Shown in pieces: positions 16,984 through 33,660 of a stretch of 64,000 bases of DNA. Under the pieces are notes generated by a model that made no database searches, was not told where the DNA came from, and was given only the letters and a program-made list of their open reading frames with translations. Source of the DNA: Portunus trituberculatus (taxonomy: Eukaryota; Arthropoda; Malacostraca; Decapoda; Portunidae); NCBI RefSeq assembly GCF_017591435.1, contig NC_059301.1:14467254-14531253 (forward strand). The letters run 5' to 3'. The position numbers were made by a program, and so were the translations under genes. How positions within the stretch are numbered: position 1 is the stretch's first letter; every line of letters begins with the position of its first letter.

Positions 16984-17708
16984 TGCAAGTGCACGCCTCA
17001 CCCCCTTACATACTTGCCGGCTGCCTCGCCACACCTGGGGGTCAGGCTCAGGTAAGAGAGGGACACTTTCCAATATATCACATTCATAGTTAAGGTCCGC
17101 GCCCCACTCACCCCTAAAGTGCTCCCTCAGCCATCCCTCATGTTGCTCCCTCCCACACCCCGCCCAATAAACCACTCATCCCTCCCCCTTACACGCGGGA
17201 AACTCTCACTCCAAGCACCGCCTCTCATTCGAACCAACACACTCCTCGCCATTTCTTCGTCTTCGCCTCATACATACTCGCAGGGACGCCTCAACACGCC
17301 TGAATCACGGGTACATCTGCTCCCTCGGGTTCTCAGCTCTCCGTCCTGTCACTTGCAGGTAATGTCATCGCCGCGACACTTCCGGAAGGATGAAAGGATG
17401 AGAGGAGAAGGTGGGGACAGCTGGTGGACTTATTTGCTTTGACTTCCCTCCAGCTTTCTAACCACTTTCTATTTTCCTCTTTTCGACTTAGTGATGTTTA
17501 CACGCTGGTTGTGTGGTTCGTATTTATTTTGCCGTAAATTCTCTTCGATATCAAGATAAATGAAGCTTTTAAGTTTAAAAGTGTACTTATTGTTGCTTTA
17601 TTTATTTCACTGAGGATGAAGACTAATGGCAAGTGATTGCACACATTATAGCCCTTCAGTCTTTGTCTGGAGTGTTGCGCCACATGACGCTCGCAGCGAC
17701 TACTGCTG

Positions 17709-17711
<3 letters not shown>
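16984..17711. other. Unique C-rich sequence
   Basis: C-rich sequence at 17000-17350, then AT-rich. No gene recognised. Confidence 0.5.

Positions 17712-17804
<93 letters not shown>
17712..17804. repeat. (CA)46 microsatellite
   Basis: Uninterrupted CA array. Confidence 0.98.
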
Positions 17805-17806
<2 letters not shown>

Positions 17807-17898
17807 GGCCTTGCTGTTTACTTCTTGTGACCCAGTTCACTTCAGACCTAACCATGTAAACTGACCAAAGGTGTACTTAAATTAAACATTTTATAGAT

Positions 17899-20320
<2,422 letters not shown>

Positions 20321-20366
<46 letters not shown>
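20321..20366. repeat. (TC)23 microsatellite
   Basis: Uninterrupted TC array. Confidence 0.97.
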
Positions 20367-20369
<3 letters not shown>

Positions 20370-20509
20370 ATATAAATAAGCACACACACGCCGTGAACAT
20401 GGGCGGGAGGGTGTAGCTGGGACGCGTTCTCAGCGGAGACTGCCGCACCACAATGGATGCTTAATCACACCTCCAATTTACACCTGCAAGCTTAGTGGCG
20501 GTACTTTAT

Positions 20510-20744
20510 GGTGGTGGTGGTGGTGGTGGTGGTGGTGACGGAGGATGCAGTCTTGCTTGTGGTGTGGTGAGCTGTGGTGTTGTGTGATAATAGAGTGATG
20601 GTGGTGTGTCTGTGGAGGCTGTGTAAGTGGTAAAAGTTTATAATACAATTCCAATTCCTCTGCCACCACCACTATCACCACCATCACCACTACCACCACC
20701 ACCACCATCACCACTAACGCCACCACCACCATCACCACCACCAC
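20510..20744. repeat. Facing (GGT)n and (CCA)n arrays
   Basis: GGT at 20510-20537 and an imperfect CCA/TCA array at 20661-20744. They are reverse complements separated by ~120 bp. Confidence 0.85.
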
Positions 20745-20991
20745 TGTACTATTTGCGACGATATGTATAAGCTTTAACGTGACGATAAAAGCTTAAAGGG
20801 ATAATTATTTTTCATGGTTTTGTTTTTCCTTACAATGTACTGGTATTTTTTTCACTTAATGCTGTCAATATGTATTAATCATAGAGACTGTACACTAATT
20901 AATGTATTACTACCAGCAAACTACTTCTGTTATTGCCGCTACTACTTATACATCATCTACTTCTAATGATGCTGCTGCTTGTACTACTCCT

Positions 20992-21026
20992 GCTACTACT
21001 ACTACTATTACTACTACTACTACTAT

Positions 21027-21058
<32 letters not shown>

Positions 21059-21075
21059 TTATCATTACTACTACA
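20992..21075. repeat. (ACT)n array, imperfect
   Basis: ACT units with ATT substitutions. Confidence 0.92.
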
Positions 21076-21193
21076 ACTTCTACTAATACTTCTACTACTA
21101 TTGCTGCTACATGCAGACTATTCCTAACTCTATTTTTATTACAACAAATGCAGTTAACATCCACGATCCACAGCCATCCATCTACTCACCCCC

Positions 21194-21237
<44 letters not shown>
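21194..21237. repeat. (AC)22 microsatellite
   Basis: Uninterrupted AC array. Confidence 0.97.
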
Positions 21238-21242
<5 letters not shown>

Positions 21243-21530
21243 ACCAGCATCTCATCCCCTGCCCACCTCCTCACACCCTCACCTCCCACGTTCCCTCATG
21301 TTCTCCACCCCCCTGGACGCCACCCGCACCCCCTTCGTGTTGCCGTGGGGCGCCATGTCCGTGTGTATCGAGGTCCCGACACGTTCTCCGGGCCTTGCGT
21401 GTGTTAATGTGTCGGTGGTCGTGTTTGTGGGTGTGTGTTTGCGTGCGTCGGCCTCCTAACCCTCGCTCGACCGTGTGTGAGTCGTCGCCTTTATATTTCG
21501 GTCCAGTAGGTTTCTGCGACGGACGATGAT

Positions 21531-21534
<4 letters not shown>

Positions 21535-21610
<76 letters not shown>
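21535..21610. repeat. (GA)38 microsatellite
   Basis: Uninterrupted GA array. Confidence 0.98.
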
Positions 21611-21613
<3 letters not shown>

Positions 21614-21856
21614 CCTTGAAACATAAATAACATACAAGTAATGTGATTAACAACAGAGAGAGCGGAGATGGAAGTGTGAGGGAGGAGGATGAGGAGGCAG
21701 CGACTGGAGGTGACTCAGTGGTGTGGCGTGAAGTGTTTGTGTGGGTGAGTAGGTGGGCAGTGCTTAGCGAGGTGGTGAATAGGGCGAGAGGGCAGGTGGT
21801 GCTTCGCTGCCTGTCATCCTTGTGGGTTCACGAGGGCAACGAAAATATGAACCGCC

Positions 21857-21858
<2 letters not shown>

Positions 21859-21904
<46 letters not shown>
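21859..21904. repeat. (GA)23 microsatellite
   Basis: Uninterrupted GA array. Confidence 0.97.
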
Positions 21905-21906
<2 letters not shown>

Positions 21907-23835
21907 CAGAATAGTGCTTGTGAACTCTTTACACCTTTAGTTTTCTGCTAGAACATAAGGCAAATAGTGTATTGAGTAGTGAAGAATGTATAACAGTTTC
22001 CTTCACGAGACCACGTCAGACACGCGAGAGGAAACGCGGCAAACCAACGTATAAAGTTATCACAGAGGACCAAAGGAAAATATACACGCGTAAGAAAAGA
22101 AAACGTGTAGCATCCTCCTGCTCTCAAGGGTCACCCCCTGAGGAAAAGAAAAGAAATACATATTTGTAAGAGAAGAAAAATGTGTATGGATGGTCCTTTC
22201 CCTCTGCCAGGCCTGCCATGTATCAGCAATCGACTGAGCTAATCCCTCAAGGGTGTAATTCTTTTTTCGTGGCTCGTAAATTCTATATCCCCCGCAGCGG
22301 ACGTCCAGGCGTGGCTGTGGCGATCGACTGTCTGTCTGTTTACCAGGACGTTGTTGCCCCGCTCGCGCTCGTCCTCCCAGACCTCTACCGCGGAGACGCC
22401 TCAAGCACGGAAGAAGTGGAGGAAGAAGAAGGAAGAGGAGAAGGAGAAGGAAACCAGAAATATAACAGCAACGACAACAAGAATTACGAAAAGGAAAGAA
22501 GAAGAGAAAAGAAAATTTAAATAAAATGAAGTGAAAAACTAAAAAGCGTAAACAATAATAATTTCAGCGTCTCTTTCTTATTGATGTTGTTAACAAATCC
22601 ATCACCAGTAACTGTGGTGTTGGCGCGGCCTGCCTGGCGGCCTGCAGCAGCCTGGCCCTGGCGGTGGTGAGCGGTGCAGGGGTCGTCAGGGAATAAAGTT
22701 CAATGTCCATCAAGCCACCAACGACTCGGCACATTTTTAGATGAGTTTTCCATTGTAAACATAGAAAATTCAAACTCTCTCTTCACATCCCAACACCTCC
22801 TGCAGCTGTTACAATATTGCCTTTGATATACTGCCGGGAATCAGATCCGTGTTCCTTACTCGCTTAGTCATACACTTTCCTCACTGCCTCATATCCTTCT
22901 CCCCTCCTCCCCTTGTCCCCTCGCCTGCCCCGCTCGGCCCACTCCGCCCCAAACCAGGTATCACTGACGCCTTGCCGGAACAAATGCTGACGTTTATTTT
23001 CGCTCGTAAACACGTCATGTGTGTCAATAAGAGTCAGACTGCAGGATATAAAGCCAACAAGTAACCGTTCCAAATCATGTTGTGTATATGAAAAATGCGT
23101 CAGCCCTTCCTCTCCCCCTCCAGACCCTGAGTCACTGTGCAGAAAACGTGTGACGCCGGGCACTGGTAGAGACATTCGACTGCCCTTTGTGAGTGACAAT
23201 CAGGCGTCGTGTTTTGAAAGGCAAAGGCTGAGGAAGTAACACGCAGTCATTCAGCGGCCGTGCGCCAACACCCAGGTGTCGGGAGCAAGGACCGGCGTAT
23301 TTAAGCACCTCTGCGTCATGCCTGTGCTAGTCCTGCGAGCAGCATCACTACCACCACCACCACCACCAATAAATGTCCACAGAATGAATACAGTGCACGC
23401 CACTTACTAAGAAAAGAATTCTGATGAGGTAAAACACGTTACACTATCTTTCTCCCAATTTATGCAACACAAAACAGTAATCAATTAACGCTAAAATCAA
23501 ATTATGATCCTTTCAACATGATAGTAAAAACATTCGTGCAATTATTGGAAAAATTAAAGAAAAATGTACGAAGATAGCTCACATTCCATCCGTACAGTTG
23601 ACGTACGTAAAGAAAGCGAAATATCATAGTCCAGCTGTTGATCCAGTAAGGTTATCGCTTATCACAAGGTAGTAGGTATCGTCCTATCCACACTCAGTTC
23701 CCATCTCACGCAGCTTTGATCTCCTCGCTAGTCAGTAGGTAGCTGGACAGTTCCTTTTTCTCACTCGGTGTTTTTATCCCTCTACTCTTCTTTCTCCCAC
23801 TTCATCTCTTCCTTCTGTGTCTTCCCTTAACAACT

Positions 23836-23839
<4 letters not shown>
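21905..23839. other. Long unique stretch
   Basis: 1.9 kb without arrays. GC-rich at 22280-22400, purine-rich at 22405-22515. A TATA-like TATTTAAG at 23298-23305 has no good Inr at the right distance. None of the open frames is recognisable. Confidence 0.5.

Positions 23840-23882
<43 letters not shown>
23840..23882. repeat. (CT)21 microsatellite
   Basis: Uninterrupted CT array. Confidence 0.97.
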
Positions 23883-23884
<2 letters not shown>

Positions 23885-25288
23885 CAATACAAATGCACTC
23901 ATCGTCATATTTACCAATATATTTTCATTTTATGAGAGATATAAACAATATTTAGTTTTTTTTTACCATTCATCATTATGCGACAACACTTTACGAATGA
24001 AAGACGTCGGCACAAGAGACTTCACTAGCGGTGGCAGTGAGTCATACCGAAGCATGAATATCTTCCTTTGGATACTGAATGCTGAATTCATTGACATACC
24101 ACTGCATTCAAATGTCAAGGGGCTGAGTGCTGGCAAGACGCAGCACCATTTCTTTGCTGTTCAGAAAGACATCCTCTTATAGTGCTGGTAAAATGCTCCA
24201 CCATTTTTTCATTCGGAAAGACATCGTTTTCTTTCTTCAAGGTGAACACCTGAATAATACACAGGTGTGTACACCAAACCCTGGTGTAAGATCAGCACTT
24301 CTTTTTTGTTCCCTTTCATTCCTGACAGACATAACAACCCACATTTATGTGCTAAGCATGAGATTACAAGACAAGCAACAAAATACTTCAGTCATCTCGA
24401 AGCTGGAAACATTCACTGCCTCAAGGTAAATTACTTTGCACATTTCTGTCCGTCTCGAAAACTCTTGCCAGATGATATCGAAATTCCAATTACAAAATGT
24501 CGCAAAACTGAAACTTTGTCACGTGAATTTATCACAATATTTAAACGAACAGTTACCAACCAGTCTGTAACAATGAAATGACTAACAACACTTGAGTTTC
24601 AGTCTCATAGGCACTTCCTGCCATCCAGTCCATCCTCACACACATGAAGAAAAAATGCATATCAATGTAATATTCATAATATAATCATCAAGAGTACGTT
24701 CTTAAAATTGACTGATTGCATCTGAGAGGGAAAAAGATGGAAGACATTTGTTCTGAATTACTTTCATCAATGATGGTGGTACCACTGCTATCACTGCTGC
24801 TGCTGATGATGATGATTATAATGATGATTGGAGGAAGAGGTGATGATGATCACAATGATGAGGATGATAGTAACGTTATATGTGAATGTGCGTTTTCTAC
24901 CACAAAACAAATAAAACTCAAGTCCCAAAAGCAAGAGAGAAATTAAACATTTGACACTTGTCTTCAACTTATCACAATCAACACTGACCTCAACATAGAT
25001 ACTCAAGGTAAAAGTGAAGCCCAAACCCACACTTCTCATTGGAAAGGCAAAATATAACTAACATTGTTTTTGCATAACCTCAAACTTTGAATGTTTTCCT
25101 TTTACGTATGTGCGGGACTGCCTGGGAAAGCATTTTTACCAACTTCATATTTTCAGTCTTATAAATGGAGCTGAAGGCGATATATGTTGTGGCCCTCGAC
25201 TTATGATTTATATCCTTACTGAAGCGGTCCCCAGCAGTGTCAGAAATCGTATCGCTCCATTACTCTAAATAGCTAAATCATTACATAT
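23883..25288. other. Unique AT-rich sequence
   Basis: Contains the short duplication at 24126-24227 and a GAT-rich patch at 24800-24870. No gene recognised. Confidence 0.5.
24126..24227. repeat. Diverged direct repeat, ~50 bp x 2
   Basis: AGTGCTGG(C/T)AA...CACCATTT...AAAGACATC occurs at 24126-24173 and again at about 24181-24227. Confidence 0.65.
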
Positions 25289-25500
25289 AGGCCTGTATTC
25301 AGAAACGCTTCGATCTTTCAATACGACTATTTTCAAAGGCCACAGAAATGATTAGGCAGGTTGTCAACAGATTTTTCCCTATCCTTAATGTTGTAATCTC
25401 GTTAATGTGTCAGTGTAATCCCATAAACACGCTCACAATCATATAATTTCAACTAGAACCTTGAGAAAGTAACGTCGGCTGGAGAGGTGTTTCAATATAT
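25289..25500. mobile_element. Second inverted-repeat family, copy
   Basis: The left end GGCCTGTATTCAGAAACGCT matches the 52,739 element. The right end, GAGAGGTGTTTCAATATATC, is a degenerate inverted version. Superfamily not determinable from the sequence alone; no coding capacity. Confidence 0.5.
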
Positions 25501-25527
25501 CAGTCATTAATTTTGTATGAGACACAG

Positions 25528-25674
<147 letters not shown>

Positions 25675-25817
25675 TGACGTTGACTGGTTGCTCCCGGCTG
25701 TCTTAATGAACGCTGTTAATGCATATTGAAATGCATTCTCACGTGCGTGCAATTATACATTTTTCTTATTCATAAACGTAAAGAGATCCACTTGCAAGCA
25801 CACGAAATGGGTGTATA

Positions 25818-25818
<1 letters not shown>

Positions 25819-25883
<65 letters not shown>
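25819..25883. repeat. (CA)32 microsatellite
   Basis: Uninterrupted CA array directly abutting the truncated SINE. Confidence 0.98.
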
Positions 25884-25884
<1 letters not shown>

Positions 25885-26010
25885 GCGCTTTCCCGGTGTG
25901 TGGAGTGTGTTATGTGGTCTCAGTCCTACCCGAAGATCGGTCTATGAGCTCTGAGCTCGCTCCGTAATGGGGAAGACTGGCTGGCTGACCAGCAGACGAC
26001 CGAGGTGAAT
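25884..26010 (+). mobile_element. SINE copy C, 5'-truncated
   Basis: Starts inside the SINE body (GCTTTCCCGGTGTG) straight after the CA array and carries the rest to CGAGGTGAAT. It contains GATCGGTCTATGAGCTCTGA, shared with the other copies. The tRNA-like head and both Pol III boxes are absent. Confidence 0.88.
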
Positions 26011-26257
26011 CACACACGAGGAACCTTACTGTAACCTTTAACTTCCCACTATCATCTCATCCTCCTTTTATTTCCCATTATATATTCAAACCCATCTTCA
26101 TCCCCTCACCCCGATCCGTCTTTCCATCTACTCAAGAATTGCCTCATCTGAGTTCTTGACCCTTCACTTGCTAAACCTTCTCTTCAAACCTAATATAAAA
26201 AATGGCCTGGTGTATTTGTGTGAGGATTTTCGAAAGACACAACTGACAAGAGGAGTG

Positions 26258-26549
26258 ATAGAGTAGCCCAAAGCTTTCAAAGTACCTGTAGATATATTTG
26301 ACTGAGAAAAATCGCCGGATGAAGCTGTTCTGATGGAGGAGCAGGCGTGAATGGGTGTCATAGAGTGATCAGTAGTGAAAGGATTAACTCTCTCTCTCTT
26401 ACTATTCCCGAGTTTAATGTGTCAGAGTAACCCACACCTTTCAAAGAGCCTGTATATATATTTGACTGAGAAAAGCCGCCGAAGAAAGCTGTTCAGATGA
26501 AGGAGAAGGCGTGAATAGCAGTCGTAGAGTGATCAGTAGTGAAAGGGTT

Positions 26550-26632
<83 letters not shown>

Positions 26633-26650
26633 TACTCCCGTGTCTAATCC
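26258..26650. repeat. Tandem duplication (~164 bp) with unequal CT arrays
   Basis: Unit 1 (26258-26420) and unit 2 (26421-26650) share TTTGACTGAGAAAA, GTAGAGTGATCAGTAGTGAA and TACTCCCG-like ends. The embedded CT array is 6 units in unit 1 (26388-26399) and 39 in unit 2 (26552-26629). The CT array follows GGGTTAA/GGATTAA, which resembles a piggyBac-type terminus, with a possible partner TTGACCCTTCACT at about 26157; this is a possible further MITE but weakly supported. Confidence 0.85.
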
Positions 26651-26954
26651 ACTGCTCTCTCCTCACACGTTCACCTTCGTCTTCCACTTCTCTTTCTCTC
26701 TCTTAGCCAACCACCAAGAAAACGAGTAACAAATGCTGCTTTCGTCCTCAAGGAAAAGATTTGTGCTCCACCTCACAGCTTTTCCCTAGCGTACATTGAG
26801 CTGTGTTCCATCAGGGCCTGGCACGAGATGTCACCCACGGAGGAAAATATACACGTAGTAAAAATACGTAGAATAAAACAGGACAGAAAAAAAGGACCAC
26901 GAAAGGAGAAAAAAAACAAACGAAGGAACAAGATAGAATTCACGCTTGGTTGGT

Positions 26955-26956
<2 letters not shown>
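26651..26956. other. Unique sequence
   Basis: Nothing recognised; A-rich at 26840-26940. Confidence 0.5.

Positions 26957-27027
<71 letters not shown>
26957..27027. repeat. (GT)35 microsatellite
   Basis: Uninterrupted GT array. Confidence 0.98.
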
Positions 27028-27028
<1 letters not shown>

Positions 27029-27108
27029 AGCGCCGTTAGACTTCACCTTTCTTACAAAATGGGGAGCAAATAGCAGCAAATAAATAAGAATGCATCTGTT
27101 TATCTTAG

Positions 27109-27111
<3 letters not shown>

Positions 27112-27200
<89 letters not shown>
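27112..27200. repeat. (GA)44 microsatellite
   Basis: Uninterrupted GA array. Confidence 0.98.
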
Positions 27201-27201
<1 letters not shown>

Positions 27202-27388
27202 AAATAAAAACATGGACAAAATACGAAAAATAAACCCTACAACAAAAACCACACCATAAATCAGCCACTTAAAAGAGGTTAAACAAACATTTTTTTCTCT
27301 CTCTCTGACTCAAGCAACTTATTTTTTTTCCACCCCGAGAGTTTACCATCAAAAAGCGAGGCAAGGGTCGTCTAGCCACTTATGAGGG

Positions 27389-27453
27389 AGACGAGAGAGA
27401 GAGAGAGAGAGAGAGAGGTAGGGAGAGAGAGCTAGGAGAGAGGGAGAGAGGGA
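27389..27453. repeat. Imperfect (GA)n
   Basis: A GA array broken by GGTAGG and GCTAGG words. Confidence 0.85.
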
Positions 27454-27652
27454 CGCACAAGGTAGGAGTGGTAGCAGGAAGGGGAGTCTTGGCTACTTTC
27501 ATCCCCAGCATTTGCATAGTCCCATAAGAAAACCTTCACTTACCATAAATCAAGCAGCCACTGCCTCCCGCATGGCTGAAAACGGCCACGAATAAATGTC
27601 AGTCTGAGGCGCGTGTGACCAACGTCCTTCGCCTGCCTGACTGACTCCCCCG

Positions 27653-27725
27653 CACGCCGCCGCCACCGCCATCGCCACCGCCCCCACCTCAGCCGCCATC
27701 GCCACCGCTGCCACCGCCATCCCCT
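27653..27725. repeat. Imperfect (CCGCCA)n array
   Basis: GCC/ACC hexanucleotide-like units, C-rich on the plus strand. Confidence 0.8.
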
Positions 27726-27789
27726 CCTCCGTTGCCGAGAAGCTGAAGGGGGCGAAGAAATAAAAATGCTGAGTACATATTTCTGTTTT

Positions 27790-27793
<4 letters not shown>

Positions 27794-27860
<67 letters not shown>

Positions 27861-27861
27861 A
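27794..27861. repeat. (TC)28(AC)5
   Basis: CT array passing into a short CA run. Confidence 0.97.
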
Positions 27862-27959
27862 GATATAATGGATAAACTTTTTTTTCCCAGTTCTTATTTT
27901 AAAAAGCTTAAATAAACAACTACCAAGTGTTAAGAGTGTCCATCAATCCAACCACCCCC

Positions 27960-27960
<1 letters not shown>

Positions 27961-28029
<69 letters not shown>
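27961..28029. repeat. (TC)34 microsatellite
   Basis: Uninterrupted TC array. Confidence 0.98.
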
Positions 28030-28032
<3 letters not shown>

Positions 28033-28145
28033 CAAAGAGCTCCTATCGGCATCACAAGCGCCCTTCATTCAACTTCCCATTCCTCTCCCCTCACTCCGTC
28101 TTGCGCCTCACTGCTGGATCATTATTTCCCCACCGTCCCTCTCCA

Positions 28146-28190
28146 ATCCCGCCCCGCCCCACCCCGCCTCGCCCCGCCTCGCACCTGGCC
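28146..28190. promoter_or_regulatory. GC-box-like cluster (candidate)
   Basis: Repeated CCCCGCC words (Sp1/KLF-like), a CpG-rich patch. A downstream AGAGGTGAGA at ~28240 would fit a splice donor, so an untranslated first exon is conceivable but unsupported. Confidence 0.15.
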
Positions 28191-28327
28191 CGCTAGCCGA
28201 GACACACGCCGCCGCGGAGACTCGCTTAATCAGTAGATCAGAGGTGAGAAGCGTGAAATGGAAGTGTGTGTTCCCAGTGTGATAAATCTGGCCGAGTGAG
28301 GGATGGCGTGGCCGCTCACACTAAGTC

Positions 28328-28328
<1 letters not shown>

Positions 28329-28371
<43 letters not shown>

Positions 28372-28430
28372 CTTCTTCCTCCCTCAGGCAACCCCTTAAC
28401 CCCTTCCTTCCTTCTCTCCTTCCCTCCTTT

Positions 28431-28504
<74 letters not shown>

Positions 28505-28547
28505 TTCTTTTATTGTTTTATCCCTTCTGAATTTCTCTCGCGTGTAC

Positions 28548-28623
<76 letters not shown>
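28329..28623. repeat. (CA)20, (CT)33 and (TG)35 arrays
   Basis: CA 28329-28368, CT 28434-28499 and TG 28553-28623, separated by 50-65 bp spacers. The CA and TG blocks are complementary. Confidence 0.96.
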
Positions 28624-28625
<2 letters not shown>

Positions 28626-29466
28626 TGGATGTCGTTGTTTGAGTCCTTGCATTTTTTCATCTTTGTTTTCCTATTACATTCCTCTCCTCTTTCTCTTCCT
28701 CCTCCTCCTTTACTTCATCCCTCTCCAGCCGCGCCCTCAACAACTACCACACCCTCCTCCTCCTCCTCCTCCTCCTCCTCCTCCACTTCTTTCTCCTTGT
28801 TTACTTTCGGCAGCCATTGTTTTCTCCCTCCGTTTTTTCTCCTTCTCCCTGCCTCCTTCCTCTCCGCTGGCTCTCTTCTCATACAAATAACTAAGGAATT
28901 ATATAACAATAACTATACCACATTGTAGGAAAAAACACTCACGTTCGTAATGTAAGTATCGAAAATAATATAAACATTCTCAGGCATCTTTTTAAATACA
29001 AATGTCAACACGGCAAGGTTTTGTAAGGAGAAGCAATGGGGAGGGAGAGAAAAAAAAAGAGAAGGAACACGAGAACTGAGAGGGAAGAGTATGGCAAGAG
29101 AGATGGAAGGAGGAAGAGGAAAAAGGCTAAAGAAAACTGCTGAGACTAGAGAAAATAGAGAAACGGTTGGAAAAACAGGAGTAAGGGTGGAGAGGAAAAC
29201 AGGAGAAATGGACGAAAGGAAGAATGATGAAGGAAGGAAAAGGAGGGAAAGTCAGAGAGAAAAATAATGGTAGAATGGTATCTATGAAAAGAGGAGAGGA
29301 AGACGGAAAGTGAAAGGAATTACGGGAAAGAGAAAGGGATGAGTAAAGACACAGACAGACAGACAGACAGAGAGACAGATGCAGAGAGGAGAGGCAGTGC
29401 TGAGCTGGAGAGAGGATAGATATTACAGATGGGGGAGAGAGAGAGAGAGGCTTGTGGAAAGGGATT
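28624..29466. other. Spacer with strong strand asymmetry
   Basis: Pyrimidine-rich with (CCT)9 at 28757-28783, then purine-rich from about 29033 to 29460, including GACA units at 29353-29375. No gene. Confidence 0.6.
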
Positions 29467-29474
29467 TGAGAGGA

Positions 29475-29495
29475 GGGGGCGGGGCGGGGCGGGGG
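29475..29495 (+). other. G-quadruplex candidate
   Basis: Four G-runs of 4-5 separated by single C (29475-79, 29481-84, 29486-89, 29491-95). Short loops favour a stable quadruplex. Confidence 0.6.
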
Positions 29496-29688
29496 CTGTA
29501 CTAGGATTGGCTGTGGCGCTGGCTGGGAACGGCTTGGCTTGTTGTATGACTCGTGCTACAAGTTATTCCCTCTCTCGTAACTCAGGCCGACTCTCGTAAA
29601 GGCTGACGTAGAACACCACTTTAATGGATTCCCCGGGATAGAAAAGCCATTTAGACTGCCAATCCAGAGTCCCCTTCTGCTCAAACAG

Positions 29689-29725
29689 CAACAACAATAA
29701 CAACAACAACAACAACAACAATCTA
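29689..29725. repeat. (AAC)n array
   Basis: AAC/AAT units, continuing as imperfect AAT/AAC-rich sequence to about 29890. Confidence 0.9.
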
Positions 29726-30723
<998 letters not shown>

Positions 30724-30782
30724 GCTACTACTACTACTACTACTACTAATAATAATACTAATACTACAACGACGACGACTAT

Positions 30783-30835
<53 letters not shown>
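30724..30835. repeat. (ACT)n array, two blocks
   Basis: ACT blocks at 30724-30748 and 30782-30835 with AAT and GAC units between. Confidence 0.95.
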
Positions 30836-31082
30836 GTAACGCTACATGCAGTAGATAAATATGTAATAATAATAACAATAGGATAATCACCATCGCTACC
30901 ATTATCATGCTTATCATTATTATTATCATCGTTTTTCTTGATGTTTTTCATGCAATGTAGGAACTTATTTATGGAAGCTTAATAACAAGTATCTCACATA
31001 AAGATTGGATCCTCTATAACAATAAAATTCTTTGCAAAATGTACCTTTCCTCAAGTTCAGATCCAACATTAATGGAATATCC

Positions 31083-31090
31083 TGTGTGTG

Positions 31091-31176
<86 letters not shown>

Positions 31177-31214
31177 TGTGCGTGTCTGTGTGTGTGTGAG
31201 TGAGAGTGTGTGTT
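31083..31214. repeat. (TG)n with interrupted edges
   Basis: A pure TG core of about 80 nt flanked by TGCG and TGTC variants. Confidence 0.96.
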
Positions 31215-31289
31215 TGGCCAGTACAGGTTCAGTTCTCTTTCGGGAAGCATTCAATTAAAAGCCACAACATAATGGAGAAAAATTAAAGT

Positions 31290-31480
31290 GATCCTTCTCG
31301 AGCGGTGCATTTTGGCGGCCAGTTTATAATTCCCGTGTGGCGCGGCGCGTATTCCAAATGTGCAATTACCAAAGCGCAGATCGGATAATTTGCGGCGCCT
31401 TGTCGGTGACCATGAGGCGCCCCAGCCATCCTGTTTGTTTACATCCGCTGACTAAACACTAAATTGAGTTTCATGTAACT
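31290..31480. promoter_or_regulatory. Enhancer-like unique island (candidate)
   Basis: CpG-containing non-repetitive DNA with TTTTGGCGGCC (E2F-like), GTGCAATTACC, CGGATAATTT and TGTTTGTTTACAT, which holds a forkhead core TGTTTAC. The motif density is suggestive only. Confidence 0.2.
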
Positions 31481-31497
31481 GATGACGAAGATCCAGG

Positions 31498-31499
<2 letters not shown>

Positions 31500-31581
<82 letters not shown>
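31500..31581. repeat. (TC)41 microsatellite
   Basis: Uninterrupted TC array. Confidence 0.98.
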
Positions 31582-31585
<4 letters not shown>

Positions 31586-32301
31586 TTTACTTTCAACAAC
31601 GGTTTTCTTGACACACCAATGTTTCCCTTTCTTGGCGAGTTGAATATTTTACTTTCAATGATTCATATTTACCTAAAACTCAACTATATTTTGCATAGAA
31701 TCGCTTTCATTTTCTTTATAGATGCGTTACCTCCATAATTTGTACATCAGCATGATATATTTTCCTCATTTAATATTTTCCCATGTCTTCAAGTTATTTT
31801 GCATATAATCGCTTTGATTTTCGTAATGACTTTTATCACGAAACTTGCCAATTAGCATCCAAACTTATTAATAGAGTATGCGATTGATGCTACAGTAGGG
31901 AACGTGTTTACTCAGGACCCACTATTCGAGACGCCCTCACAGCTGCTTATCCTGCCCCAAAAGACCCTCAACAAATACTGGTACTTTGGGAATCCTGCGT
32001 CGGGTAAACAGTGGTAAATAACCCGGATGTCCAGCCAGTTGGAGTCGGCGCGCCTCTCCTTCCATACCGCCGCAAATGTAAATGCCTGAGAGATAAGAGT
32101 CTCGCGTCGTGGCAAGGCTGGAGGGTCTCAGCGTGTGCTCCTCACTATTCTTTCTTTTTACTTCACACGTTTGATAATGTTAAACGATCACTTTCTGTTA
32201 CGTAGCGCCGCGGAGAGACAAGGCTTCTATGACCCCTTCAGACATTATCGTAGGTTTCTCGAAGGAGCCTGTGTGTTGTGGGTCGACAGGCCAACCATCG
32301 G

Positions 32302-32305
<4 letters not shown>
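31582..32305. other. Unique AT-rich sequence
   Basis: TTTTGCATA(G/T)AATCGCTTT occurs twice (about 31690 and 31799), a short diverged direct repeat. No gene. Confidence 0.5.

Positions 32306-32390
<85 letters not shown>
32306..32390. repeat. (CA)42 microsatellite
   Basis: Uninterrupted CA array preceded by GCGCG. Confidence 0.98.

Positions 32391-33660
<1,270 letters not shown>

Noticed and set aside
23298..23340. TATTTAAG core promoter with a short downstream frame
   Set aside because: No initiator at the expected distance and the frame is 30 codons dominated by a Pro run from CCA repeats.
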